Shown here: one piece after another, positions 35,723 through 43,218 of the stretch | How the letters are laid out: each line of letters begins with the position of its first letter | Numbering within the stretch: position 1 is the stretch's first letter | NCBI GenBank assembly: GCA_903822005.1 | Contig: CAIJNL010000005.1 | Location: 20,167 to 84,166 of the forward strand | Length of the DNA stretch: 64,000 nucleotides | Source of the DNA: an uncultured Nitrospiraceae bacterium | GTDB taxonomy: Bacteria > Nitrospirota > Thermodesulfovibrionia > Thermodesulfovibrionales > Dissulfurispiraceae | Direction: 5' to 3' | Notes under the pieces: generated by a model | The model's input: only the letters and a program-made list of their open reading frames with translations | What the model was told of the DNA's origin: nothing | Databases searched by the model: none | Position numbers and translations under genes: made by a program

Positions 35723-35749
35723 CAGGCAAGGACATCCGCCTCTTGCCTG
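35723..35749. terminator. Hairpin between convergent genes
   Basis: CAGGCAAG (35723-35730) and CTTGCCTG (35742-35749) form an eight-pair stem between the M16 gene and aroD, which converge. No T-run follows on either strand, so any termination would be weak or Rho-assisted. Confidence 0.35.
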
Positions 35750-35758
35750 CCCAAATAG

Positions 35759-36466
35759 TTATCTGAGCTTAAGTTTTCTGAAGATCGCCATCATCTCTAC
35801 TACCGAAAACTGCCCCGGCGCAGATGGAACATTGATGTATCCGTATGAGATAGGCGACCCTATCACAGGCATGAAAATCCTTGATGCAAGGCCCCTCTCT
35901 CCCATGGCAATGGTTATCAGCCTCTTGTCCCTGTTGTTCAGGGCAAAGACAAAGAGATCAAGCAGGTCTTTCTGGGTTTTTGCCTTAACTGCGATCTTAG
36001 CTATGTCTGCCTTTGAGGAAACAGCCTTGCTGACAATGCCCTCAAGTACAGCGGGCTCGGGCGTAAGGTCGAAATTATGGAAAGAGCCGATCAGCAGCTT
36101 TCTGAAGGTGGTGCAGAGTTTCCTGATCTCGGGAAAAAGGTCGTCCGCATTGATCTCCACGTCCACAACATCCGAAAGCGGTATTATCCCACGGTAAAGG
36201 TCCAGGCGGTTGGGAACTTCCTTTTCGCCCCCCTCTTTAACATCGCGGATTGTGGCTATTATGGGCTTATTGAAAAGATCTCGCACTCGCTTGAAGATGT
36301 TCTTCACATGGGCGGAATCGACAGCTGAGAACATGTCCACCCGCAGCTCTATAAGATCAACTGCAGCCATGACATCTTTTTCTGTCTTCAAGTAGTCCCT
36401 GTCCGTAAGCATGCCCGATACAAGCGGAAAATCACCGACCCTGAAATCGCGTATAAATTTTTCCAT
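35759..36466 (-). CDS. aroD: Type I 3-dehydroquinate dehydratase
   Basis: A 235-residue type I enzyme: the ELRVD strand (residues 40-44), catalytic His130 in GSFHNFDLTP, the Schiff-base lysine at Lys157 in ADIAKIAVKAKT, and the closing loop FGQ-like SAPGQFS. It performs the third step of the shikimate pathway. It stands apart from the aromatic operon at 58-63 kb. About 90 residues shorter than AroDE fusions, so not a fusion. Confidence 0.93.
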   Translation of the reverse strand: MEKFIRDFRVGDFPLVSGMLTDRDYLKTEKDVMAAVDLIELRVDMFSAVDSAHVKNIFKRVRDLFNKPIIATIRDVKEGGEKEVPNRLDLYRGIIPLSDVVDVEINADDLFPEIRKLCTTFRKLLIGSFHNFDLTPEPAVLEGIVSKAVSSKADIAKIAVKAKTQKDLLDLFVFALNNRDKRLITIAMGERGLASRIFMPVIGSPISYGYINVPSAPGQFSVVEMMAIFRKLKLR

Positions 36467-36615
36467 AGGGTTATATATTAAATGATTTCGGCAAAGGAAG
36501 ACAATTGTTGCGGATTTGCGGCTTGCTCACAGACTCTAAGTCATTTGGCTCAGATAGTTGATATTGCGAATAGAAATCGGCAATGGATGGAGCAAGTCGT
36601 TTCACCACTTGAAAT

Positions 36616-36646
36616 AAAAAAAGGGCGTCTCAAGGACGCCCTTTTC
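36616..36646 (-). terminator. Rho-independent terminator
   Basis: Read on the minus strand, GGGCGTC pairs with GACGCCC around a five-base loop and is followed by seven T. It closes the transcript of the Gln/Arg/Glu repeat protein gene. The plus-strand T-run is shorter, so it may work weakly in both directions. Confidence 0.85.
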
Positions 36647-36695
36647 TGGCGCGATTTTTTACGGCTGCATCCGCCGCTAAATCAGCTGCCTGCGT

Positions 36696-37832
36696 TTATT
36701 TCCCTCTTGCTCTTTCCTGTTGCTCTTGATCATGCTGTTTTTGTTCCACCTGCTGTTTAAGCTCCTGCTTTTGCATCTCCTGCTGTTTCTGACTGTCCAC
36801 TTGCGGTTGTTTGCGTTCCTGCTGCATCTCGCGCTGCTTCTGCTGTTCCCGGTCACGTCCCTGCTGCATCTCGCGTTGCTTCTGCTGTTCCCGGTCACGT
36901 CCCTGCTGCATCTCGCGTTGCTTCTGCTGTTCCCGATCACGTCCCTGCTGCATCTCGCGTTGCTTCTGCTGTTCCCGGTCACGTCCCTGCTGAATCTCAC
37001 GTTGCTTCTGCTGTTCCCGGTCACGTCCCTGCTGCATCTCGCGCTGCTTCTGCTGATCTGACTGTATCTGGCGCTGCCTCTGCTGCTCCCGCTCACGGTC
37101 CTGCTGCATCTCGCGCTGCTTCTGCTGATCTGACTGTATCTGGCGCTGCCTCTGCTGCTCCCGCTCACGGTCCTGTTGCATTTCACGCTGTTTCTGCCGA
37201 TCTGACTGTATCTGGCGCTGTCTCTGCTGCTCCCGCTCTTTGATCCTCTCCTGCCTGATACGACGGTCTTGCTCCATCTTCAAATTAGCCTGGCGTATCC
37301 TGTCATTCCTGATATCATCTCTTCTTTCATCCTGGAACCATCTCTCCCCATGCCAATGGCGGTCGCGGCGCCATTCTTGCCAATTGCTGTGGAAGTCACG
37401 GTATTGTACCCTGTGATACGACCTCGGCAGATAGAGGGGATAAGCCGGGGGAATGTCTCTTACAAAAACCGGCACAACAGAAGGCTGCACATAGACCCAT
37501 GACGAGTTGTAGTCATAGGCTCTAAACCAGACGTTATGATGGTACCTGTACCAGTAGCCTCCATAGAAATAAACTCCTGCCATGTCGGGCACCATATAAA
37601 CCTCTTCTTCTGAGCTCGGAACAACTACAAGTTCAGGCTCCTGAATTGCGAGAGGCGGAGGAGGCGTATAATCCCCATCAGGTATATATTCCTCTGCCGG
37701 GTATTCCTGGACCCCAACCTCCACTTCGGGCGGCGGGGCCACAACTTGTACGTTTACCCCCATAGCAAAGGCCGTCATCGGCATGAAGAGTAAAGCAAGC
37801 GCAAAACATAATTTGATAGTATTTTGTTTCAT
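36696..37832 (-). CDS. Secreted protein with Gln/Arg/Glu coiled-coil repeats
   Basis: The 378-residue precursor has a signal peptide (cleavage near AFA, residue 23), a Pro/Glu-rich stretch, and a Tyr/Trp-rich domain (GVYFYGGYWYRYHHNVWFRA) like that in other exported hypothetical proteins. A long, highly charged helix follows. Residues 200-268 hold three 24-residue repeats (REQQRQRQIQSDQQKQREMQ type), and 269-338 five 14-residue repeats (GRDREQQKQREMQQ). The heptad-like spacing suggests a long coiled coil or alpha rod in the envelope. A strong terminator follows. Function unknown; repeat number may vary between strains. Confidence 0.8.
   Translation of the reverse strand: MKQNTIKLCFALALLFMPMTAFAMGVNVQVVAPPPEVEVGVQEYPAEEYIPDGDYTPPPPLAIQEPELVVVPSSEEEVYMVPDMAGVYFYGGYWYRYHHNVWFRAYDYNSSWVYVQPSVVPVFVRDIPPAYPLYLPRSYHRVQYRDFHSNWQEWRRDRHWHGERWFQDERRDDIRNDRIRQANLKMEQDRRIRQERIKEREQQRQRQIQSDRQKQREMQQDREREQQRQRQIQSDQQKQREMQQDREREQQRQRQIQSDQQKQREMQQGRDREQQKQREIQQGRDREQQKQREMQQGRDREQQKQREMQQGRDREQQKQREMQQGRDREQQKQREMQQERKQPQVDSQKQQEMQKQELKQQVEQKQHDQEQQERARGK
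36819..37028. repeat. Tandem repeat, five 42-bp units
   Basis: Five near-identical 42-base units encode residues 269-338 of the coiled-coil protein. Differences are mostly single bases (for example one unit with Ile for Met), which suggests recent unit duplication. Confidence 0.9.
37029..37235. repeat. Tandem repeat, three 72-bp units
   Basis: Three units of 72 bases (the last slightly short) encode residues 200-268 of the same protein. The 42-base unit looks like a shortened derivative of this one. Confidence 0.85.
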
Positions 37833-38060
37833 AATATTGTTCCTCCATTTCGTCTACAGCATTGCGTCTTCGTTATTTATGATATCAACTAATTATGAAA
37901 TCAGAAAGAATATATTGTGAATAATTATGAATACTCTGTCATATCACCGAAGTCGCCGTGCAGGCTGCCGAAAGAAATCAGGACAAGGTTGGGTCTGCGA
38001 CAGGGCAAATAGCAACGAAGTGAAAATCCGGGACCGATTTGAATAGACCGGGCGTGAAAA

Positions 38061-38069
38061 TGCTATACT
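38061..38069 (+). promoter_or_regulatory. Extended -10 promoter for tRNA-Ala
   Basis: TGCTATACT, an extended -10 element, lies 47 bases before the tRNA. The preceding 230 bases from the coiled-coil gene hold no convincing reading frame. Confidence 0.5.
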
Positions 38070-38115
38070 ATATTTCCTTAAGGCCAGTAGCATGTGCCGA
38101 TTACAGCACAATTGA

Positions 38116-38191
38116 GGGCGGTTAGCTCAGCTGGGAGAGCGCCACGTTCGCAACGTGGAGGCCGAGGGTTCGATCCCCTTACCGTCCACCA
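38116..38191 (+). tRNA. tRNA-Ala (anticodon CGC)
   Basis: A 76-base cloverleaf. The acceptor stem GGGCGGT/ACCGTCC carries the G3-U70 wobble pair that identifies alanine tRNAs. The D arm is TAGCTCAGCTGGGAGAGC, the anticodon stem CCACG/CGTGG with loop TTCGCAA (anticodon CGC at 38149-38151), the T arm GAGGGTTCGATCCCCTT, and CCA is encoded. It reads the GCG codon. Confidence 0.97.
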
Positions 38192-38390
38192 ACCCTTTTA
38201 TATTAGAAGTCAATATGTTAATAGCATAATCTTTTTCCATTTAATATACTTTTTACATCTTCTTTGAAAAAAATATACGGAGAAGCTGCCTGTCTGGTGT
38301 CCCGAAAAGTCCAGGGCAAACCATTTCGGATTAAGAACTTCACTATAGAACTGATTCTAATGCATCAAATATATTAAAGGAGGCAACACT

Positions 38391-38756
38391 ATGAGGTGTT
38401 TCATGGTTTTGATTATTCTCTCGATTGCTGCACTGTCCTTTGCACAGGAAACCACGGTGAGCAAGCAGGCCTGGATTAAACACTATCAGGAAAGATTGCC
38501 GTCCGCCTTCTGCGAGGAAAAATTGTTTTTTCGTCAATGCTATAAGGTTTCGAAGAGCGAGTGCCTGCAAGTGGCATCAAGCTCTGCCAAGTCTTGCCTC
38601 GCCAGCAAGCAGGATCAGATTCCTGGCGTGCTGCAGCCAAAAGACGGCGACCACTGGGGCGGTATTGTAGCTGAATGCATGTGGTATGCATATCAGACTG
38701 CCCTGCAGAAGAAGAGAATAAGCAACGTCAAATGTGACGATCCCAACAACTGGTAA
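38391..38756 (+). CDS. Small secreted Cys-containing protein, unknown
   Basis: The 121-residue precursor has a signal peptide ending LSFAQ and a mature part of about 103 residues with six cysteines (FCEEKLFFRQCYKVSKSEC, KSCLASK, AECMWY, VKCDD), suggesting three disulfides. The Cys spacing resembles small exported proteins of unknown role. AAAGGAGG upstream of ATG. It has its own terminator, so it is monocistronic. No domain recognised. Confidence 0.65.
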   Translation: MRCFMVLIILSIAALSFAQETTVSKQAWIKHYQERLPSAFCEEKLFFRQCYKVSKSECLQVASSSAKSCLASKQDQIPGVLQPKDGDHWGGIVAECMWYAYQTALQKKRISNVKCDDPNNW

Positions 38757-38772
38757 TAACGCTGGTCTTTAT

Positions 38773-38808
38773 GAAGAAGGGGGATTCTTCGGAATCTTCT
38801 TTTTTTTC
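38773..38808 (+). terminator. Rho-independent terminator
   Basis: GAAGAAGGGGGATTC folds back on GAATCTTCTTT around a TTCG tetraloop, followed by an eight-base T-run. It follows the secreted Cys protein gene. Confidence 0.85.
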
Positions 38809-38852
38809 TTCTGAGAAACATGCCGGTATTGCTTCCCTTATAAGTCTAGGCT

Positions 38853-38981
38853 TTATACTTTGAACTGGGCTACAATGTTCTTAAGTTGCCCAGCCGGACT
38901 TGCCGGCTCTGATGAGGACTGGGCAATCCGGTCTGAAACACCCGATATCTCCCTATCTCCATTCGCGACAGCATAGGATAT
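38853..38981 (-). pseudogene. Methyl-accepting chemotaxis protein C-terminal remnant
   Basis: On the minus strand about 42 codons read EISGVSDRIAQSSSEPA, then GQLKNIVAQFKV and a stop. This is the usual C-terminal end of a methyl-accepting chemotaxis protein (helical tail after the methylation region, ending in a V-X2-F motif). A stop codon and unrelated sequence lie immediately upstream, and no signalling domain remains. A decayed fragment left by deletion or insertion. Confidence 0.65.
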
Positions 38982-39125
38982 CTAATATTGCCTGAAAACT
39001 AACTTTTCCCATGAACCGGTTTTTGTTGGTGAAAGTCCGAACATTGCAAATAATACCTTATTGACAAGGAGAAACATATAATGATAGCTTTATTTGTGGT
39101 TATCGACTATTGGGGGGGTATAATT

Positions 39126-39485
39126 ATGAAGCAGATTCGGATTATTGCAATACTTGCAGTGCTATGCATGATTTTGCCGCTTGCGACGTATGCCCAGGAT
39201 CACAGGCATGCACGCAGTGCTGAACTCAACATAGTGAACAATACGGCCACACAGGTAACAGTTAGTATAACGACCGAAAGATATGGCAAACTAGATTGGC
39301 CGTACGCACCTGGCGAGGTCGCCCGTCCGGCTTCGAAGGATAGCGTAATTTTGAGGGTAAGAGGAGACGACAGGATCCAAATTGCGGATTGGGGAACGGC
39401 CTACATCCGGGATGTCGCGGTATTTAGTGATGGGGTGTGGAATCTCAATATTCGGCAAGCACGCCGTGTAATGCATGGCAGATAA
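39126..39485 (+). CDS. Small secreted beta-rich protein, unknown
   Basis: About 119 residues with a signal peptide (MKQIRIIAILAVLCMILPLA, cleavage near TYAQ) and a beta-rich mature part (ELNIVNNTATQVTVSITTER; RVRGDDRIQIADWGTAY). An ATG at 39081 with AGGAG is in frame and would add 15 hydrophobic residues; I prefer 39126 because it gives a normal signal peptide. No cysteines after the signal. Family not recognised. Confidence 0.55.
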   Translation: MKQIRIIAILAVLCMILPLATYAQDHRHARSAELNIVNNTATQVTVSITTERYGKLDWPYAPGEVARPASKDSVILRVRGDDRIQIADWGTAYIRDVAVFSDGVWNLNIRQARRVMHGR

Positions 39486-39701
39486 ACAGCGGTATAGTTC
39501 AATTTTAAAGTTTTAGGCAACATGGGCTGATCGTCGAGGTCCACATGAGCGTCCGTTTATGGGCGGCCAGAGACTCTGGAATGAGCCTGGGGAAATAGGT
39601 GTAAAGTAGGTCGTGGGCACATAAGACTCTGCATGATGCTGTCATGATGTAACAGCAGGACGCGGACCAAATGATGGCATGTGCGAATAGAGGAGGAATG
39701 T

Positions 39702-40247
39702 ATGAACAGATTGCTGATTGTAATTTTATTGTTATGCGTTTTTCTATTAGCTGGCAGTACTGCTTTTTCCGCAGATGATGCGCTCGCAAACCAATTCTAC
39801 AAAGAAGGCAAGGATTTCAATAAACAAAAAAATTACCATGCGGCCGTCAAATCTTTTACGAGCGCAATTGAGTTGAAGCCTGATTATTATGACGCTTTCC
39901 TCCAGCGAGGCTATGCCCATGAAAAACTCGATTCCATTAAGCATGCAATGCGGGATTACAATAGTGCAATTCAATTAAAGCCAGAAATGTCGGTGGGGTA
40001 CCAATTCCGGGGCTTTATTAATATGGTAAAGCTTAAAGAGTATGATCTTGCCATACAGGATTACAATAAGGCGATTGAACTGCACCCCTCCTATGCTCCG
40101 TATTATTATTTCCGCGGGATGGCACGGCAATGGCAGGGTGATCTTAATGGTGCGGCTCATGATTTTGAGCAGGCACTGGTCATAGACCCTAATCACAAAA
40201 GTGCCAGGGAAAAGCTCGCAAATCTGAAGAAAGTAATGAGGCCATAG
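39702..40247 (+). CDS. Exported TPR-repeat protein
   Basis: The 181-residue precursor has a signal peptide (ending AFSAD) followed by four tetratricopeptide repeats (AVKSFTSAIELKPDYYDAFL; AMRDYNSAIQLKPEMSVGYQ; AIQDYNKAIELHPSYAPYYY; AAHDFEQALVIDPNHKSARE). TPR superhelices bind peptides or protein partners; location would be periplasmic. GAGGAGG five bases before ATG 39702. No neighbouring operon. The 215 bases before it contain no credible gene. Confidence 0.85.
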   Translation: MNRLLIVILLLCVFLLAGSTAFSADDALANQFYKEGKDFNKQKNYHAAVKSFTSAIELKPDYYDAFLQRGYAHEKLDSIKHAMRDYNSAIQLKPEMSVGYQFRGFINMVKLKEYDLAIQDYNKAIELHPSYAPYYYFRGMARQWQGDLNGAAHDFEQALVIDPNHKSAREKLANLKKVMRP

Positions 40248-40345
40248 CTAGCATTGGCGGTAGATGCCTCAAAAAAGCCTAGGCAGACTTGTGGTGACCG
40301 GGTTACTTATAAGTATGGATATGAGTTGTTTAAGTTAGGATTTAT

Positions 40346-40368
40346 GTTTACAGTTATTGTAAACGCAA
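40346..40368. repeat. Inverted repeat, left of CDF-like gene
   Basis: GTTTACA and TGTAAAC form a dyad with a five-base loop. The 13-mer ATTGTAAACGCAA at 40356-40368 recurs in inverted orientation at 41128-41140 beyond the other end of the gene. Confidence 0.6.
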
Positions 40369-40431
40369 ATCGTGATTAGACTGCTTAAAAGCAAGAACTT
40401 TACTCACAAGCAGCGTCAGAGAGGGTACTAC

Positions 40432-41097
40432 CTAGTGGCATTTGCTTTGGCATCCGCAAGTTAAATTCCCTTTTGCTTTGTCGAATGCCTCACGACCCTC
40501 TCGAAAAGAAAGACCTGCAATGCCTATGGCACCGAAAGAGTCCAGGAGGCCAAGTCCCGTTAATTCATACCCAGCACTCGAAATGAGCAAAATAACAGAA
40601 AGCCACATACAAATCTTTGAGCAGTTGGCATCTGCCAGCAATGCCTGAGATTTCAATTCTGTTCCTACCTTTACTTTGTAATGAATAAGCGCCCACATAG
40701 CGAGAATTGAAATAATAGAAACTACAATCCCCCAAAAGGTCGTTTCCGGCTTATATCCTTTGTAAATATTAATAATTGCGGTAATAACCATGCCTGCAGA
40801 AAGTATATAGAAAGCTGTGCCGGTAACTCTAAGCGAGGTCCTTTCAAAGACATCATGGTTTTGTGTGTCGGACTGTCTCATCCTCCGGATCATGTGCCAT
40901 ATTCCGATGCCTGAGATTACTTCGACAAAGGAGTCAATGCCGAACCCTAATAAGGCAATGGTGCCGTCTTCAAAGCCGAAGAATACGGAAACCAAACCTT
41001 CAAGAATATTGTAGAAAATAGTGATCAAAGCAAGGGTCGATGCCCATTTGTAAAGAGCTACGCTCCCTTTGGGTTGACACCATGAAATAGATTCCAT
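40432..41097 (-). CDS. CDF-like cation transporter
   Basis: The 221-residue membrane protein has five or six helices. Helix 2 carries GFGIDSFVEVISGIGIW, the acidic pattern of the cation diffusion facilitator-related (TMEM163-like) group, and a short C-terminal tail ends CGCQSKCH, a likely metal-binding cluster. The usual HXXXD zinc site is not evident and the protein is shorter than typical CDF members, without a long cytosolic domain. Probably a metal exporter. Flanked by 13-base inverted repeats, and its surroundings look AT-rich. Confidence 0.75.
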   Translation of the reverse strand: MESISWCQPKGSVALYKWASTLALITIFYNILEGLVSVFFGFEDGTIALLGFGIDSFVEVISGIGIWHMIRRMRQSDTQNHDVFERTSLRVTGTAFYILSAGMVITAIINIYKGYKPETTFWGIVVSIISILAMWALIHYKVKVGTELKSQALLADANCSKICMWLSVILLISSAGYELTGLGLLDSFGAIGIAGLSFREGREAFDKAKGNLTCGCQSKCH

Positions 41098-41127
41098 ACT
41101 TTATGATACCAGAAGAGAAGTTACTAG

Positions 41128-41140
41128 TTGCGTTTACAAT
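41128..41140. repeat. Inverted repeat, right of CDF-like gene
   Basis: TTGCGTTTACAAT is the exact reverse complement of 40356-40368. Together they bracket the CDF-like gene; they could be operators or ends of a small mobile cassette. Confidence 0.6.
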
Positions 41141-41176
41141 TCATGTAATCACAATTAGTGACCACTACACATAATA

Positions 41177-41227
41177 CCGGACATTTCTAATTTGGAGAAA
41201 AGCGGACATTTCAACTTTGCTTGCACA
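41177..41227. mobile_element. Orphan insertion-sequence end
   Basis: Two copies of a CGGACATTTC-containing unit lie at 41178 and 41203, a 25-base period, ending TTTGCTTGCACA. The same doubled unit with the same period forms the insertion-sequence end at 63861-63913, in the opposite orientation. No transposase lies beside it, so it is a relic. Confidence 0.65.
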
Positions 41228-41242
41228 AATCCTGTTTTTTTG

Positions 41243-41271
41243 TTGCTCAAATACATTTTTTATGTTAGTAT
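41243..41271 (+). promoter_or_regulatory. Promoter and dyad before Tat miniprotein
   Basis: TTGCTC (41243-41248), a 17-base spacer and TAGTAT (41266-41271). A perfect dyad CACACG-TTTA-CGTGTG follows at 41317-41332 in the leader and could be an operator or RNA hairpin. Confidence 0.5.
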
Positions 41272-41367
41272 CTATCCAAATATGCTTTTTTTTCGCGATG
41301 AAAACCGATTGTATAACACACGTTTACGTGTGCCATTTTATGTTTTTTAAACAGATGGGGGTCAATC

Positions 41368-41598
41368 ATGAGCAATCCGGAAAATTCTGCAGGCGATCAG
41401 TTCACGCGCAGGGATGCAATCAAGAAATGCTTTTTGGTGCTCGGCGCCGGTATCATGGGGTTATTGGCGGCAAAGGGAAAATCACATGCGGGTTGGGGGC
41501 GGTGCTCGCAATGTTCATGTCCCCAGTACAGACAGGCCTATGGCACAGACCTCTGTTCCAACTGTGGTCACCAATACGCAGCTCACTGGAACAGCTGA
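41368..41598 (+). CDS. Tat-exported zinc-ribbon miniprotein
   Basis: A 76-residue precursor. The N-terminus has a twin-arginine signal (FTRRDAIKKCFLVLGAGIMG), and the mature part of about 35 residues carries CSQCSCP and CSNCGHQYAAHW, a rubredoxin- or zinc-ribbon-like set of five cysteines plus histidines. Export by Tat implies folding and metal loading in the cytoplasm. No catalytic domain accompanies it. GGGGGTCAATC lies before the ATG. Function unknown. Confidence 0.65.
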   Translation: MSNPENSAGDQFTRRDAIKKCFLVLGAGIMGLLAAKGKSHAGWGRCSQCSCPQYRQAYGTDLCSNCGHQYAAHWNS

Positions 41599-41770
41599 TA
41601 CGGCCGGCCCTGCAAATCTCTTAACGTATGCACGGGGCAGCAGGTTTTTGCAATAAGAATCGAACGAACAAGTCCTGAACCATATTCCCGTCGTGCGGCC
41701 CGGAGAGCTGCCTAAGCCTCCGGGTTCGCAAACCTGATACGAAAGCATAAAACCCAACAGGGAGACCAAA

Positions 41771-42298
41771 ATGATTCCCAAGACTTTTTTTGCAAGAAAA
41801 ATTCCGGACTTTAATTTTCGGAGACTGCATCTCCTTGCCATAGTCCTCCTCATCGCTGTGACAGCTTTTTTTGTCACGGTGCCGGTCCTTGCCCAGCAGG
41901 GATTTGCGATGCTTGGGACATGGCAGTCAACGACCAAGGACGGGGTCTTGACAGTGGCGTTCAATGGTGATGGCACGTTCACTACCCGATCCTGCTGGCC
42001 CCCTGGCCCGGGCGGCACCGGCAGTGGATGCGCGACCTGGCGAGGCAAATACAGGGTTACGGGAGTCTCGTCCTGGGTTTCTCAGGCGCACTCTTTCCAG
42101 TCCTGTGCAAGCGGCGGCGGCTGCAACAGCTGTCCGAGGAGCCGCGGTGACATCCCGGGCCCGCAGAATTACGGATGCGACATAATGAAAAGCATGTTTG
42201 GCATTAACCTCGGCGCGCAAAACAGCGAGAGCATGACGATGCAGGGTCCAAACCAGGCGCTGGACTCGAGCGGGAGGACCTGGCGTCGCATCCGCTGA
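41771..42298 (+). CDS. Secreted lipocalin-like protein, unknown
   Basis: The 175-residue precursor has a long basic N-region, a hydrophobic signal (LHLLAIVLLIAVTAFFVTVP) and cleavage near LAQQ. The mature part begins LGTWQSTTKDGVLTVAFNGD, like small calycin or lipocalin-like domains, and has a Gly/Ser/Cys-rich loop (CASGGGCNSCPRSRG) with probable disulfides. A GGGAG lies upstream of ATG. Its 170-base leader can fold into nested hairpins. Followed by two more secreted or membrane proteins on the same strand. Confidence 0.6.
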   Translation: MIPKTFFARKIPDFNFRRLHLLAIVLLIAVTAFFVTVPVLAQQGFAMLGTWQSTTKDGVLTVAFNGDGTFTTRSCWPPGPGGTGSGCATWRGKYRVTGVSSWVSQAHSFQSCASGGGCNSCPRSRGDIPGPQNYGCDIMKSMFGINLGAQNSESMTMQGPNQALDSSGRTWRRIR

Positions 42299-42393
42299 AG
42301 GCGCGTCCAAAGGTCCGTTAAATGGTGTATTGAGCCACCGGGACGGTAATAGATGGATTCATAACGCGGTCAAAAATAAAGAATGAAATAGAT

Positions 42394-43203
42394 ATGCGAA
42401 AGACATTTTTATTATTGTTCACTTTTTTTGCGCTTGTTGCTGCAGACATCGCATTTGCCGCAAATTGGCAGTTTGTCATGACAGGAGATACTCCCCGGTA
42501 CGGAGGTATAAATGTTTATTTCGATACTGAATCCGTTGCCAAAAACGGAGATACTCTAATCTTTTATGTTCGCAATGTGTTCGATAATCCGGGGCCGGAT
42601 GCCAAAACCATTGTGTTTAAAGAGGAAGTGAACATGGTCACCCGACAGTACAGATACCTTGAAGTAGTCGGATACGATGCCAATGGTGTCGAGATGAACC
42701 GAATGGTGATCATGCCCTGGAGGCCGCTGGTACCAGACAGCCCGGGCCAGACTCTTGTTGATAAGGTTTTGCCGTATGCCAAACAGAAAACAAATGAAAA
42801 TATGCTGCAGGGTCCGCTGCGTGTTGACTATGAGTATCAGTCCGGCCCTTATGTAAGAAGATTACGCGGAGTGGTTAACGATCCTCCGGGACTTTGGCAG
42901 GCACTTTTGCCGCTCCAGCCCCCGCCGGGCGCGAGAGGGGGTTATGGCCTGATAGGCGACGACTATCTTCTTGATAAGGAATCCGGTTTCGGCTTGCGGC
43001 AGTTGGGCGCTGTGGCGCGGAGGCATATAACTGCTGAATCCATATACGTTGTTCAACCGGCGGGATTTAGTGACATCGGCGTCCAGGAGGGAGTATTCAC
43101 CAGCGTTGATTCCATGAATGACACTACCCTCGGATGGGTCTTCTTTGACCTGCGGCCGAAATTTGAAGCCGACCTGAAAAAGCGCCTGAACCTGAACCCT
43201 TGA
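42394..43203 (+). CDS. Exported surface-adhesin E/CNP1-like protein
   Basis: The 269-residue precursor has a signal peptide (ending AFAAN) and opens WQFVMTGDTPRYGGINVYFD followed by TESVAKNGDTLIFYVRNVF. That pattern occurs in surface-adhesin E and CNP1-like small exported proteins. A second half with Pro-rich linker (PLQPPPGARGGYG) is unfamiliar. No ribosome site is strong. It sits between two other unknown envelope proteins, with gaps of 95 and 15 bases, so the three may be one operon. Confidence 0.55.
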   Translation: MRKTFLLLFTFFALVAADIAFAANWQFVMTGDTPRYGGINVYFDTESVAKNGDTLIFYVRNVFDNPGPDAKTIVFKEEVNMVTRQYRYLEVVGYDANGVEMNRMVIMPWRPLVPDSPGQTLVDKVLPYAKQKTNENMLQGPLRVDYEYQSGPYVRRLRGVVNDPPGLWQALLPLQPPPGARGGYGLIGDDYLLDKESGFGLRQLGAVARRHITAESIYVVQPAGFSDIGVQEGVFTSVDSMNDTTLGWVFFDLRPKFEADLKKRLNLNP

Positions 43204-43218
43204 TGAAGTAAGTTAAAT

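Noticed and set aside
36720..37061. Long plus-strand frames rich in Leu, Phe and Cys across the repeat array
   Set aside because: They are mirror frames of the repetitive coding sequence, with no ribosome sites and no domain.
36819..37235. Regularly spaced repeats considered as a CRISPR array
   Set aside because: Units are directly tandem without unique spacers and keep one open coding frame for a coiled-coil protein; no cas genes are near.
38116..38391. Integration site of a genomic island at tRNA-Ala
   Set aside because: No integrase gene and no second copy of the tRNA 3' end was seen within the window, so an island with defined ends cannot be claimed.
38880..38945. CTGATGAG followed by a hairpin and GAAAC looked like a hammerhead ribozyme core
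   Set aside because: The cleavage triplet upstream of the putative stem I is CCC rather than NUH, and stem III has no complementary strand. The same bases read on the minus strand as a chemotaxis-receptor tail, which explains them better.
39486..39700. Possible gene on either strand in this gap
   Set aside because: Frames are short or cross into the TPR gene antisense, with no ribosome site or family resemblance.
41600..41770. Cyclic-di-GMP riboswitch
   Set aside because: Fragments such as GCCTCCGGG and CGCAAACC are present but in the wrong order, and the tetraloop and receptor of the class are missing.
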